From contig OX465112.1 in assembly GCA_949987565.1 (NCBI GenBank), positions 915,096 to 979,095 on the forward strand: a stretch of 64,000 bases of DNA, in the 5' to 3' direction. Source of the stretch: Luidia sarsii. Taxonomy: Eukaryota; Echinodermata; Asteroidea; Paxillosida; Luidiidae. The notes below the pieces were generated by a model that searched no databases, had not been told where the DNA came from, and saw only the letters and a list, made by a program, of their open reading frames with translations. Below, piece by piece: positions 1 to 10,385 of this stretch (the first letter of the stretch is position 1; each line of letters begins with the position of its first letter). The translations under genes were made by a program, and so were the position numbers.

Positions 1-151
1 TAGGCAGTAGCCTGCATCGGTCTGGTGCCCGACCGACCAGAGGCACGAGTGCGCTATACAGCTGTCTCATTAACCCGCTGGTGCTCGACCGACCAATATC
101 AGGCCAGGACTATCAAGGCCATGCCTCCACCTTTGGGATATGGCTTTCCTA

Positions 152-392
152 GGCCCTTTTCCAAAACCCGGCTTAGGCTTCGGCTCCGGCTTCGTCTCAG
201 TTATCCAAATGCTGAAAAACAAGTTGGAGTTCCTTGTATGAAGTTAAAGCTTTGAATTCCTTTTCAAAACTCAGTCAAACATTCAAAAATGATGCCAAAG
301 GTTTTCTGTTTTCATGCCTTGTACTTGAAATGGATGAAAGAACTAGAGACAAAGCTGGAGCCTGAGCCTAAGCCGGGCTTTGGAAAAGGGCC
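152..392. mobile_element. Family A MITE, full copy 1
   Basis: A 241-bp element with long terminal inverted repeats of about 48 bp. The left arm starts GGCCCTTTTCCAAAACCCGG and continues into a run of GGCTTAGGCTTCGGCTCCGG type. The right arm is its reverse complement, ending CCGGGCTTTGGAAAAGGGCC. The trinucleotide CTA flanks both ends (149-151 and 393-395), consistent with a 3-bp target-site duplication. There is no coding capacity, so it is non-autonomous. A second full copy lies at 2946-3192 and half copies at 24990-25086 and 27343-27445. The superfamily is not assigned; a 3-bp duplication would fit a PIF/Harbinger-like transposase, but that is inference. Confidence 0.8.
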
Positions 393-733
393 CTACTGTC
401 GGGCCTCTATCATATAACAAGTCCTTTTCTGCTTCTTATCTTTTCATCCCTCCCTTATCAGATATTCTGGTCATGTGGCTTGCCCACACTTCCGTTCTTC
501 ATGTTTTCAATCAATCAATCTTTCTCGTAGACCGTGATGATATGGTGAGTTTGTTTTCAGCATTCTCTGTCCAGCCCGTCTCGTTCCCGAATTTTGTGGT
601 AATTTAAGGGAGTGCTTTACACTCAATCACAATCCACTTTTGGTCTCGATCTGAGCACGATAGTCCCAGTTCACGGCGGTCGATTTCACCAAACCCAACG
701 TAACTTACGATCAATCGCAATACAGTGAATTTA

Positions 734-871
734 GGAAGGTTTGCGGTGACACCATGTATAAGGTCTCTTAAAGAAGAGGTGTGGTTCTGAAAAGAACCCG
801 AATGGTAACTCGGGTTCTTTTCCCAATCCCAAATTTGGATTTGGGATTGGGATCCCAAATTTGTGCGGAGA
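734..871. mobile_element. Family B fold-back element, partial copy
   Basis: Begins GGAAGGTTTGCGGTGACACC, the end shared by copies at 19796, 27219, 52465 and 61137. It contains the family's internal signature GGTCTCTTAAAGAAGAGG followed by GTGGTTCTGAAAAGAACC. An inner hairpin (GAACCCGA..TCGGGTTC) follows, and then the palindromic run CCCAATCCCAAATTTGG. The right-hand terminal repeat is not recognisable, so this copy is truncated or diverged at that side. Confidence 0.6.
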
Positions 872-1959
872 AACGTTGCCGGTGTAAAGATAAGCACAAA
901 TCCACACCATAAGTGCAGAATATGTAGGGACCTATGAACGTCACATAAAGTCACGCGTGGAAGTGGTACGTATAGGATCGGTACTCATTGCACCAAACGC
1001 CGCCCTTACTGGCCTCAATTAGTATGCAATTGTGTGTGCCTTTAGGGACACCGTACTAAGTACTAAATCCTCCAACGGAACAGCGTGCCGTTGAAGGAAG
1101 AACCGTTATTGCAATCCAAGGTACGCATGCAGGTCCTTCGTTCCAGAGATAACACTTTAACAGTGCAATCGACTGGCCGACCTAACGCTTACGCGACGGG
1201 TTTCGATGTTCGTGCGATTGACAGAAGTCGGGTAGTGGGGGAAGGAGGTTGCGACGGCAATGATTTAAGTCAGCATAATCCAGCCGACGCTACCAGCTTG
1301 AATCAGACCGTGAATCACTGCAAGAATACCCGATCACCATTCAGGCTGTTCGTGTACATCATTGAGACCTGCTTGTCTCCTGCCGTCCCCCTTGTCAAAT
1401 CTACTAAGCGGCTACATCCGTCCATTAAAAAAGGAATGTCGATTCTAAACTTGCTATACGGGGTAAACAGTGAGGTTGGAAGATGGAGTGTATGTGATTC
1501 ATGTGATGTCGCTGATCCACACTGAGCCATTGTTTACTTACGATTAGACACTAATACTCGGTCGTACAATCAAGCGACCTAGTAAAGAGACGTATTCACT
1601 TCCCTCATGAGGGTGTACTTCCTGTTCCCTCTCGGGCCACTAATTGACGAGATTAAGCGAGAAGTAAGTACACTCTACTCGCCATCAAAGCGCCAGCTAG
1701 ATCACATCGCGGTCCCATCGGGGGGAAAACTTTCCAACTGAGCACGTCTACAATATGCAACATCTGAGAGGGCCTATCATGTTTGTCTGTGAAGAAGGAC
1801 CTGCCATGCATGATCGAATCATCGGGCCATTGTTTATGTGAGCATCTGCCGCACTATACCGGTAGTTGTGGGATTTGCAGCACAGATTCTGTTATTGTCT
1901 TTTGTGAGTTTAAGATTATCTATACGAAAAAGATAATCATATCACTCGCAACTCGCTAT
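872..1959. other. Unassigned stretch
   Basis: I recognise no gene or repeat here. A 146-codon open frame at 1085-1525 (+) has no recognisable domain, no codon bias I can see, and no neighbouring splice structure. I treat it as chance. Confidence 0.4.
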
Positions 1960-2090
1960 ATTTTGCAGGTTCGAATCCAGCCCGAGCTACCTGTGGTCTT
2001 ATCCAGTAGGTAATTGTTTAGTCGGCAAAGCACCGAGCAGTGAGCAATCAGTGCTTATTGCGTCCAGCAGGGCAAACCCTCATCGAATTA
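1960..2090 (+). mobile_element. Family G tRNA-derived SINE, copy 1
   Basis: Contains a pol III B-box-like GGTTCGAATCC at 1968-1978 at the end of a degraded tRNA-like head. A tail with GGCAAAGCACCGAGCAGTGAG follows shortly and ends with GGGCAAACCCTCATCGAA. The same tail follows the tRNA-like head of copy 2 at 2183-2340, which shows the two are one family lying in direct order. The A-box half of this copy is degraded. Confidence 0.6.
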
Positions 2091-2182
2091 CATTCTCCTC
2101 AGGATTGTCCTCGGAAAATCAAATCATAGGCTATCTATAAGCAACGCGCTACCTGTGAACAGACTCCTCCACTGACATCGAC

Positions 2183-2340
2183 TGACTTGGTTGTCAAGTT
2201 ATCAAGACGCCTGCACTAGAAAGCAGGAGTCGCGGGTTCGAATTCCCCTCTGTTTTTGTTTACCAGCAGGCAATCGGGTAAAGCACTTAGCACATCGTGC
2301 TTTTTTTACGTCGACTAGGGCAAACCCTCATTGAAAAACA
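2183..2340 (+). mobile_element. Family G tRNA-derived SINE, copy 2
   Basis: The tRNA-like head has an A-box-like TTGTCAAGTTATCAAGACG, an arm around GCACTAGAAAGC that resembles the anticodon arm of tRNA-Ser(AGA), and a B box GGTTCGAATTC. The long variable arm of true tRNA-Ser is missing. The tail carries AAAGCACTTAGCACATCGTG and GGGCAAACCCTCATTGAA, shared with copy 1. A third head lies in reverse at 19573-19650. This is a tRNA-derived retroposon rather than a working tRNA gene. Confidence 0.65.
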
Positions 2341-2945
2341 CCGTGCAACATTGGCCGTTTTTGAAATAAAGGTTTTGACTCGGGCTTAGGCTTCGGTCAT
2401 AATTTATGATATCACAGGCATCTATAAAAAAACAAGCGTTTGTTCCGGAGCCATCTTGGATTGATTTAGTTCCATGCAACTATAGTAATTTTCCTAGCGG
2501 TCTGCAGCACACTGAATCAGCTTCCACGGACCACTGTAAAAACGCCTTCAAGTACAAGCCTACATGCATTTCCTGCACGGGAGTATCTCAGTTTCGTTGA
2601 AATCATAGCATGGACCATAATCTCTATAGATTCGCTTAACTGTTTGTTCCGTTAGCTGAGTGAAGCGTTCCCCGAGGGGAAACGGAATCCCTAAAAGCAT
2701 CCCGAACCGATTTGCCACCACTCCGGTAGCCAGATAGTGTCAGATGCGTAGGCCCTAAGGCTCCCCCTTCGACAAAACCTTGACGCATTGATCCCCCAGG
2801 TTTATCTGTTGATTAAATACTTTGTGATGATCGGCACGACGGAGCCATCTTAGACTGGCAGCAAGGTCGAGCGACCACTGGGTCTAGTTCCCGACCGCCT
2901 GATGGAACCATACAGACATCACGGACCACGGGCTTCGAAAGTAAT
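2341..2945. other. Unassigned stretch with a family A scrap
   Basis: Nothing gene-like is visible. At about 2370-2398 the motif CGGGCTTAGGCTTCGG resembles the inside of the family A inverted repeat and may be a solo terminal fragment. Confidence 0.35.
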
Positions 2946-3192
2946 GGCCTTTTTTCCCCCAAAACCCGGCTTAGGCTTCGGCTCCGGCTTCGTCTCTGTT
3001 ACCCGAGAGCTGAAAACACAGATTGAATTTCTTTGTTGAAGTTGAAGCGTTGGATCTTTGGTGGTTTTTTTTCATAACACATTCCCAAACGAAGCCAAAG
3101 GCCTCGTTTCCATGCCTTGTACTTTCAAATTGACGAAAGAAAGAAAGACAAAGCCGGAGCCTGAGCCTAAGCTGGGTTTTGGGAAAAAAGGC
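2946..3192. mobile_element. Family A MITE, full copy 2
   Basis: Left arm GGCCTTTTTTCCCCCAAAAC leads into the same CTTAGGCTTCGGCTCCGG arm as copy 1. The right arm has GAGCCTGAGCCTAAGC and ends GGGAAAAAAGGC. The internal sequence aligns with copy 1 (for example CATGCCTTGTACTT in both). Poly-T and poly-A expansions near the tips obscure the target duplication. Confidence 0.75.
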
Positions 3193-4224
3193 TTCAAGTT
3201 CCCTTGCAGCTTTTCGAGTCGTTCGTTCGAATGGATGCGCGCATATACCGCCACCCCGTGCACGAACTAATCAGTGCATGGACAATCATACGCGACCCGG
3301 CCATTAATTTTGCATGGAAGTCAAAACCCTGAATCCCCATGCCTGGCCCTCGCTCGTATATCAAGCCGTCGTTATCAAAGGTTTCAGGCATCGACCGTGG
3401 CTTACGGTGTGGCTCAATCTTCGTGTCATTCTCCTCCCCCCCGACTCCTCCCCCTAATTCTCCGTTCGGCTGATCATCACGCCCGATGGACATGAACGCA
3501 CACAGTCCGTGAAGACACTTACGCAGATGTCCGTATACGTAAGGTCCAACAACCCCACATCAGCCGCGCTAAACTTGACCGTCGACAGTACGTCTGCTCA
3601 GATATCCGAGCCCCCCTCCTCCCCCCACCCCCCCCCCCAAAAAAAAAAATGCAGCCCCTCGCAAGATCGATCTCTGATCACGGATGAATGGTTGGGATGG
3701 CGCAAACATCTGACAATCAAACCGCGGATGATTAGAAATCATCTTGGGTTTCTTGTCTCCTGGGTTTGTATCGCTCACTTGTTCGTAGTTAGTCACACTT
3801 GTCTATTCATTGTTAGCATAGTATGCATGCAGTATATAGGGGTATAGACGGGAAGTGGAGAATTACCTTCGGCGAGTTTAAGTTTGAACAGTGCGTGGTC
3901 AATGCAGGACTCGTCATCCAGAAAGGAATGTTGTGGAATGTTTCGTTTCTCGATCAAAAAAATTGAGAATCCATCAATCAGTGATGAGATTTTTCAATCC
4001 AAAATATAAAATCAATCTTGAATTTCGATCTCAATTTTTGGCTAGGGTATTGATCAATTTCTTTGTTCACTTGTACCCTTTGTGTCTTGTTCTTTATCCT
4101 GCATCCTGTAACATCTTTTAATTCAAGATTTATCTTAATCATTGCCATTTACTTGTATTTGATTGTTTTTACTAAGTTACTAAGTTTACTATAGTTAGCT
4201 ATTTATTCATCAACCTAGGACTGG
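3193..4224. other. Unassigned stretch with a C-run/A-run junction
   Basis: No gene recognised. At about 3627-3649 a run of C is followed directly by about ten A, the first of a recurring homopolymer junction in this window. The 112-codon open frame at 3509-3847 runs through this tract and is not credible as coding. Confidence 0.4.
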
Positions 4225-4556
4225 AGGAACAGGCTTTTGAGTCACAGTGTTTTTCACTTTTGTTCCTTCTAGCCATCTTAGATTGGATTGTCCTTACTCT
4301 GCTTGTTTACTCCTTCCCTCTTACCCTCCTGCCCAATCTCTTCCCCTTCATCCCAAGTCCTTGCCCCATCTCTTCCCCTTCTCATCCTGACCTGTCACAT
4401 CTCTGATACATGTGCATAATATTCTCCTTGTTTGGTATTTATTTATCAATTTATCTCCCATCTTCAATTTCCACGATATAGACTGTATGACCTTTCTCAC
4501 CCTGAATGTACTTCTTGTTTTTTTCCTTGGCCGAATAAATAATAAGAATAAAAATA
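4225..4556 (+). mobile_element. LINE 3' tail, copy 1
   Basis: Nearly the same sequence as 23128-23436: both start GAGGAACAGGCTTTTGAG-like, share CTTAGATTGGATTGTCCTTA and CTGTATGACCTTTCTCACC, and end CCTTGGCCGAATAAATAATA with short A/T-rich repeats. A shared 3' end closing in simple repeats, with both copies cut at the same 5' side, is typical of the 3' tail of a non-LTR retrotransposon or its SINE partner. No coding part is left. Confidence 0.65.
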
Positions 4557-5291
4557 GTATGATCTGTTCATTTTCAAAGCATTTCTTTTCCCTCCGGGAG
4601 AGGGCAATTTTGCCGATTTTCCTAGAATTGTTGGTGAATATTGAAACGTCAGTTCACGAGTGGGTAGTCCTTCCCCAAGTGACGATCGCCGATTCTCCGG
4701 AACAACAAAAAACGCATCCCAACCGCGGATATTGTCAAGAGTTGAAGATTTGAAGTGGGGGTTAGCTCCCCATGGTCCGGAGGCCGGAAAGATCAACGCC
4801 AAGGAAACGTTAGCGGTCAGTGCAAATTGAAGAGTGGGCTGACCATTGACCATTAAACAACTCCTGCCTCCTCATCTCCCTCCTGACAACTTGAAGGGAT
4901 TGGACGCACACAAAGGGATATACATCCCTTCCTATGCTAATGGGTTGACATCAGGTGAGGACCCGGGTCGGCATTAGGGAGGTAGTACGCCGTAGAATCC
5001 TTCTGGACTGAGACCGTGCAGTGGCTGCCTCGCAGCGCTACACGTAAGGCCAAACAAATAGTCATGCTTCCGAAAACACGGCATTTCAAAATAGGGTAGG
5101 TAGGTATTTTTGTTCATATTTTTTTAAAATCATATGGAGGCATCTGCATATGGTCAAGCCTTAATAGAATAATACGATCAAATTACACATTGAATTCTGT
5201 TATCATCATTGTTTCCCGATACAAAATTTAGGGTCGCAGGCTAGAAATAGGGTGGGTCGGGTAACTGGTAGCAGAACTATTTTTTGTTTGA
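4557..5291. other. Unassigned stretch
   Basis: No recognisable gene or family. It includes a short inverted stretch around 4580-4700 without clear boundaries. Confidence 0.3.
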
Positions 5292-6198
5292 CGCTGCGTT
5301 TTCACTTGATCCCGCAAGGAGGATCAGATCCCGCAAGGAGGATCAGATCCCGCAAGGAGGATCAGATCCCGCAAGGAGGATCAGATCCCGCAAGGAGGAT
5401 CTGATCCCGCAAGAAGGATCAGATCCCGCAAGGAGGATCAGATCCCGCAAGGAGGATCTGATCCGGCGAGGAGGATCTGATCCGGCAAGGAGGAACAGAT
5501 CCCGCAAGGAGGAACAGATCCCGCAAGGAGGAACAGATCCCGCAAGGAGGATCAGATCCCGCAAGGAGGATCAGATCCCGCAAGGAGGATCAGATCCCGC
5601 AAGGAGGATCTGATCCCGCAAGGAGGATCAGATCCCGCAAGGAGGATCTGATCCGGCAAGGAGGAACAGATCCGGCAAGGAGGAACAGATCCCGCAAGGA
5701 GGAACAGATCCGGCAAGGAGGAACAGATCCCGCAAGGAGGATCAGATCCCGCAAGGAGGAACAGATCCCGCAAGGAGGAACAGATCCCGCAAGGAGGATC
5801 AGATCCCGCAAGGAGGATCAGATCCCGCAAGGAGGATCAGATCCGGATCAAAGCCGTGTGTAAACGCAACGCGGGATCAGATCCTGATCCCGGGATCTGA
5901 TCCTCCTCTCGGGAAGGATCAGATCCGGCTCAGATCCCGCAAGTTGCAAGTGTAAACGCAACGCGGGATCAGATCCCGGAAGCTGACGTATGCATAGTCG
6001 AGTTTCGCGCGTGTTGGCTGCCGTTATGCTCCAGTGCACATTATCAGTGCACATAACCTTTGCCCCGATGTTGCAGCCGCTTAATCGATGCCACGCGGGA
6101 TCAGGATCAAGTGTAAACGCGGCAGGAATCTGATCCTGCTCGCTGATCGCGACCGCAGGATCTGATCCTGCGTTGCGGGATCAAGTGTAAACGCAGCG
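5292..6198. mobile_element. Family C inverted-repeat element
   Basis: The left end reads CGCTGCGTTTTCACTTGATC at 5292-5311, continuing CCGCAA. The right end at 6173-6198 is TTGCGGGATC then AAGTGTAAACGCAGCG, the reverse complement with one mismatch. The interior is the 19-bp minisatellite (5309-5848), then several more internal copies of the end motif (GTGTAAACGCAACGCGGGATC near 5858 and 5950, GTGTAAACGC near 6111). It looks like a non-autonomous DNA transposon whose ends were copied inward repeatedly. No transposase is present. Confidence 0.65.
5309..5848. repeat. 19-bp minisatellite GATCCCGCAAGGAGGATCA
   Basis: About 28 tandem units of GATCCCGCAAGGAGGATCA with limited variants: CCCGC to CCGGC, GGATCA to GGATCTG or GGAACA. 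Three units make 57 nt, so every frame on both strands encodes a 19-residue repeat, which explains the long open frames here. The unit begins with the GATCCCGCAA found just inside the family C terminal repeat, so the array appears to have grown from the transposon end. Confidence 0.9.
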
Positions 6199-6869
6199 AA
6201 ATAGTCCTGGCACGTTTTGGAATGAGGGCTTGGTATAGGGTGACTGTCTGCGATGCGTTTGTTTCATGTCATGGGCCCAATTGCACACAGCGATGAAATC
6301 TGCTAAGCATGAAAACTCTTCCCTATGTACAAACAGCCACAAAGCAGTGTCATGCCATTGCCAATCGCTTTTGACTCTCAGTAGTGACGTTTTGGTTAGC
6401 ATGCTAATCATATGAATCGTAACATTGTGTGCTTAGGCCTAAGCAGGTTTTGGGTGTTATAGCGGGTCTGTAAAAAATAGGGTCATGAACAGTTATGTTC
6501 ACCATTGCATTTTGTCTTTAGACCTATGTAGGGTGGTGAAGCATGGTCAATAACGTGCGACTTGAAGAGGCAGACATATGGAGAGCATTGCATTGTGGTT
6601 TCTTAATAGGAAGATGATGAAGATCAAGTATGCAGTAAGGATGTAGGCCTAATTTACTTATGGCAGAGCGGAGGCGAACAGAAAGCTGATGAGTGAAATA
6701 AGATCCAAACAATGGATATTCCTCTGTCATCGGTGTCACACCCTGAGAGAGAGAAAAAAATTCGGGGACCCAGCATGAAAGCGAAGATAAAAACATCAGG
6801 AGGTGAAGCTGCTTGGGAACAGAGAACCTAGACAATTGCGACAGGACATGATCGCCGATGTCAATTAAA
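6199..6869. other. Unassigned stretch
   Basis: No gene or family recognised between the family C element and the purine array. TAGGCCTA-type palindromes occur at about 6433 and 6645. Confidence 0.3.
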
Positions 6870-6970
6870 GATGTGACACCGAGAGAAAGAGAGACAGAGA
6901 CAGACAGACAGAGAGAGAGGGGGTGGGGGAGAGAAAGCGAAAGAGAGAGAGGGAGAGAGAGGGAGAGGGG

Positions 6971-7011
<41 letters not shown>

Positions 7012-8160
7012 CGGGAGAGAGGTTGGGGAGAGAGAGAGAGGTGGGGGAGAGAGAGAGAAAGAGGTGGGGGAGAGAGAGGTGGGGGGGGAGAGCGAAAGAG
7101 AGAGAGGGGGGCTGAGGGAGAGAGAGCGAAAGAGAGAGAGAGGTGGGGGAGAGAGAAAGAGAGAGAGAGAGGTGGGAGAGAGAGAGAGAGGTGGGGGGAG
7201 AGCGAAAGAAAGAGAGAGGTGGGGGAGAGAGAAAGAGAGAGAGAGAGGTGGGAGAGAGAGAGAGAGAGAGGTGGGGGGAGAGAGCGAAAGAGAGAGAGAG
7301 GTGGGGGAGAGAGAAAGAGAGAGAGAGAGGTGGGAGAGAGAGAGGTGGGGGGAGAGAGCGAAAGAAAGAGAGAGGTGGGGGAGAGAGAAAGAGAGAGAGA
7401 GAGAGGTGGGAGAGAGAGAGGGAGAGGTGGGGGGAGAGAGCGAAAGAGAGAGAGGTGGGGGAGAGAGAAAGAGAGAGAGAGAGGTGGGAGAGAGAGAGAG
7501 GTGGGGGGAGAGAGCGAAAGAAAGAGAGAGGTGGGGGAGAGAGAAAGAGAGAGAGAGAGGTGGGAGAGAGAGAGAGAGGTGGGGGAGAGAGCGAAAGAGA
7601 GAGAGAGGTGGGGGAGAGAGAAAGAGAGAGAGAGAGGTGGGAGAGAGAGAGAGGTGGGGGAGAGAGCGAAAGAAAGAGAGAGGTGGGGGAGAGAGAAAGA
7701 GAGAGAGAGAGAGGTGGGAGAGAGAGAGAGAGAGGTGGGGGGAGAGAGCGAAAGAGAGAGAGAGGGGGGGTGAGGGAGAGAGAGAGGCGGGGAGAGAGAG
7801 CGAAAGAGAGAGAGAGAGAGGGGATGAGGGAGAGAGAGAGAGGGAGAGAGAGGATGAAGGGAGAGAGAGTTAGATAGAGTTAGAAAGGGAGATGTAGAGA
7901 GGGAGAAAGAGACACAACGAAGGAGGGGGACAAATAGGGGAGAGAGAGATGAGGGAGGAAGAGATAATAGAGAGAAGTGGAGGCGGAGGGAGAGGAAGAG
8001 AGAGTAAGAGAAAGAGAAAGAGAAAGAGATGTGGGGGAGAGAGAAAGAGCAGGAGAGAAAGAGGGAGAAAGAAGGAGAGAGGGAAAGAGGGACATAGCTA
8101 GAAAAGGAGACAGGTGCGGAGGAGAGAAAGAGAAAGAGGGAGAGAGAGGACGAAGTGGCT
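6870..8160 (+). repeat. GA-rich array with dimeric higher-order repeat
   Basis: About 1.3 kb of almost pure purine on the plus strand. Inside the GA background a marker AGCGAAAG recurs at about 7201, 7283, 7357, 7439, 7513, 7590, 7665 and 7747. Alternate markers read AAAGAAAG and AAAGAGAG, so monomers of 74-82 bp pair into dimers of about 151-157 bp. The open frames of up to 316 codons are products of the repeat, not genes. Confidence 0.9.
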
Positions 8161-8668
8161 TACATCACATAAGTGACTGGATTGGAACGTATAATCATGC
8201 AGTTAATTTTTTTTAGAGCACGGTGACTTGGACGTTTAGTTTTCAAATTGAAGAAACTCCCTGTCAAGGTTTAGGCCTATAGGCCTATGCTCTGCTTTCA
8301 AGCGTGCGTTACTATACTGGGGGGGGGGGGGGCGTGTATGTCAACAAGCAGTTTGCAACATTTTGTTTGCATCACTGTAACCGTCTTGTTTGAGTCACTC
8401 TCTCGGATTACACTTCACACGTGAGTGTGCCGGACCTGACTTCGTAGGTTGGGCTTAGTGAGCATGCAGGCATGCAACACCTTCCTATAGTAACTCCTGC
8501 TTATCGCCATGGACGCGTGTGCGCCTAAACCTTGGCATTTAGGGCGTGCACAATCAACTGGACGACCGGTTCGGTTGGGTTGGCATTTTGTGCGCCGTGT
8601 CTGGAAATAGCATGATCGCTCGCAAGGAAGCGCTGCTAATCCCCAGGGTTGTTTGCCAGCACACTCCA
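8161..8668. other. Unassigned stretch with G-run
   Basis: It contains a TAGGCCTATAGGCCTA motif at about 8274-8289 and a run of about 13 G at 8320-8332. No gene recognised. Confidence 0.35.
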
Positions 8669-9000
8669 CTTTAAAGGTCAACTGCAATGTATTTTGGAAT
8701 TCTTTGAATTATTATTATTTCAAATAATACTATACATCCATACGTTATTTTTGGTTCGAGTTTTAAAGTCCAAAAACGACATTGGGAAGATCGGGAAACA
8801 TCGATGTCCTCAGATATTCTTCTAATTTACACAGTTTGTAGATGGACATGATAGAATCCTCATGTTGAAATCTTACGGTCTGGGATGCTGTACTTCTCGA
8901 GAAATCTTCACTCCAACATCAACAAAACATTACTCGCGAGTAATAAACGTCAGAAGTCATTTTCACCAAAACTTATAGTAATTAACCTGTAGTAAACCCG
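8669..9000 (-). mobile_element. Family H TTAA element, diverged partial copy
   Basis: Starts TTTAAAGGTCAACTGCAATG. From about 8790 to 8950 it aligns with the reverse complement of the intact element at 50850-51218: shared GGAAGATCGG, AACATCGATGT, TTTACACAGTTTGTAGATGG, AGAATCCTCATGTTGAAAT and CGAGAAATCTTCA. The other terminus is lost. Non-coding. Confidence 0.65.
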
Positions 9001-9090
9001 GAAATGGGTTATCAATCGTCCGTTAAGGTACGATGAGGTACGATGCACCGTACAAGGCTTTGTGAAATCCAGCTAAGCCCCTCCGACTTT

Positions 9091-9150
9091 TTCACATTTG
9101 CATTTTGGTCACTTCAGTCTTTTAGCAGTTTGCAACATTTGTTGATATTA
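9091..9150 (+). mobile_element. Family R tail fragment
   Basis: Carries the R tail motif ATTTGCATTTTGGTCACTTC then AGCAGTTTGCAACATTTGTT, without the hairpin-GAAAC head. A degraded copy. Confidence 0.55.
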
Positions 9151-10305
9151 CATGCACTCTAATTCATAAATGAAATCATGAAACAAAAGTATGATCAACA
9201 AATATTGAAGTTAAATCTCAACAATTATAAAGGGGCCTAAGTTTCCCATTCTAAGATGACATATAAGAAAGACCTTACGAGGATCTGAAAGTTAGGCCTG
9301 CTTTATTTTTGAGATTCGGGTATGGTCATTTAAGTCAGCGAGCACTCGGTTGCATGTTTTATAATTATTAGGTCAAACAAAATAACACAGGACAAAATGG
9401 ACTTGGAGCTTTTGAAAAATGTCAAAAAAAATTGTAACTGAAAGTGACTTCAATTAATGAAATCGACAAATAAGTACATGTAAGGTAGGCGTGGTTACAG
9501 AAAGTTGGGTGGACGGGGAAAAGGATAGCCTACTAAATGTACACGTGTACTCCATTTGATTGGAAATTCTACCAAAGAATTAAGCGGTCCCTATATGCAC
9601 GCATGGCGATCGTATAGTGCAGGCGACTAACGCGAGGACTGGAGACCAGTCTACCCACTGCGCACATCCCAGTGCCAGTTTCAAACTCGGGAGCATCGCG
9701 CCCAAGTGGAACGGACCAATCAGCGTCAGTGCGGCTGCCCATGTGACACGTTTCCAGGGAGACCCAAACGCAGTCTTCCCCGACTCCACGAGGGCGGTCT
9801 ATACATTGCCCATCCCCGCTAGGGGAACAAGTTGAAGACTTTCAGGACGCCAAGTGAAATTAATTTATCTGAAATCAAATGATTAATTTTCTATTTAAGC
9901 TCACATTGTTAGCATTATCTTTTCTTAACCAAATATCTTTTCTTAACCAAAAATGTAGCGGTAGTATTGTAGTGAGTCACCGTGATTTTCTTTTAAAAAA
10001 AGGTATATATTGGGTCTGGTGTTTAGATCCATGCACGATCTTTCTCAGAGGCAGATTAATTTAATATCTACTTCTTAATTGGATGGTCTTCACATAATTT
10101 CAAAAATGAGAGCCTAAAAGAGTGCTTCTTTCTTGTCTTCAAGGGTCATAAACCTGAGAAGAGGGATTTTTTCCCCTCACTTTGCTGGAGAAATGGAAAA
10201 GCTGATTAACCCACTCCGCTAGACTGCGTTCGTTTCTCCTCCAACTTGCTTTGTTTTCCACGCAGGAAGATTACGAATTCATTACCGAAGCTGTCGACTA
10301 TATTT
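9151..10305. other. Unassigned stretch
   Basis: A/T-rich, no gene recognised. The 9590-9835 part is more GC-rich, with overlapping open frames on both strands of about 70 codons that I cannot assign. Confidence 0.3.
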
Positions 10306-10385
10306 CATTGTGAAGCGCTTTTGAATATATTGCATAGAAATAGCGCTATAGAAATGTAATCAATGTAAATGTTAATGTTAACATT
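10306..10385 (+). mobile_element. Probable LINE 3' tail (GCGCTATA type)
   Basis: GTGAAGCGCTTTTGAATATA, then AGCGCTATAGAAATGTAATC, then short TAATG-like repeats. This is the typical ending AAGCGCTATATAAAT plus simple repeats seen at the 3' end of many animal CR1/L2-like LINEs. Only about 80 bp remain. Confidence 0.5.

Noticed and set aside
1085..1525. 146-codon open frame
   Set aside because: No domain recognised; length can occur by chance in this composition.
5284..5830. Open frames on both strands in the 19-bp minisatellite
   Set aside because: Period of 57 nt keeps every frame open; no gene structure.
6923..7873. 316-codon open frame in the GA array
   Set aside because: Pure Arg/Glu/Gly repeat; all frames are open because the DNA is a purine tandem repeat.
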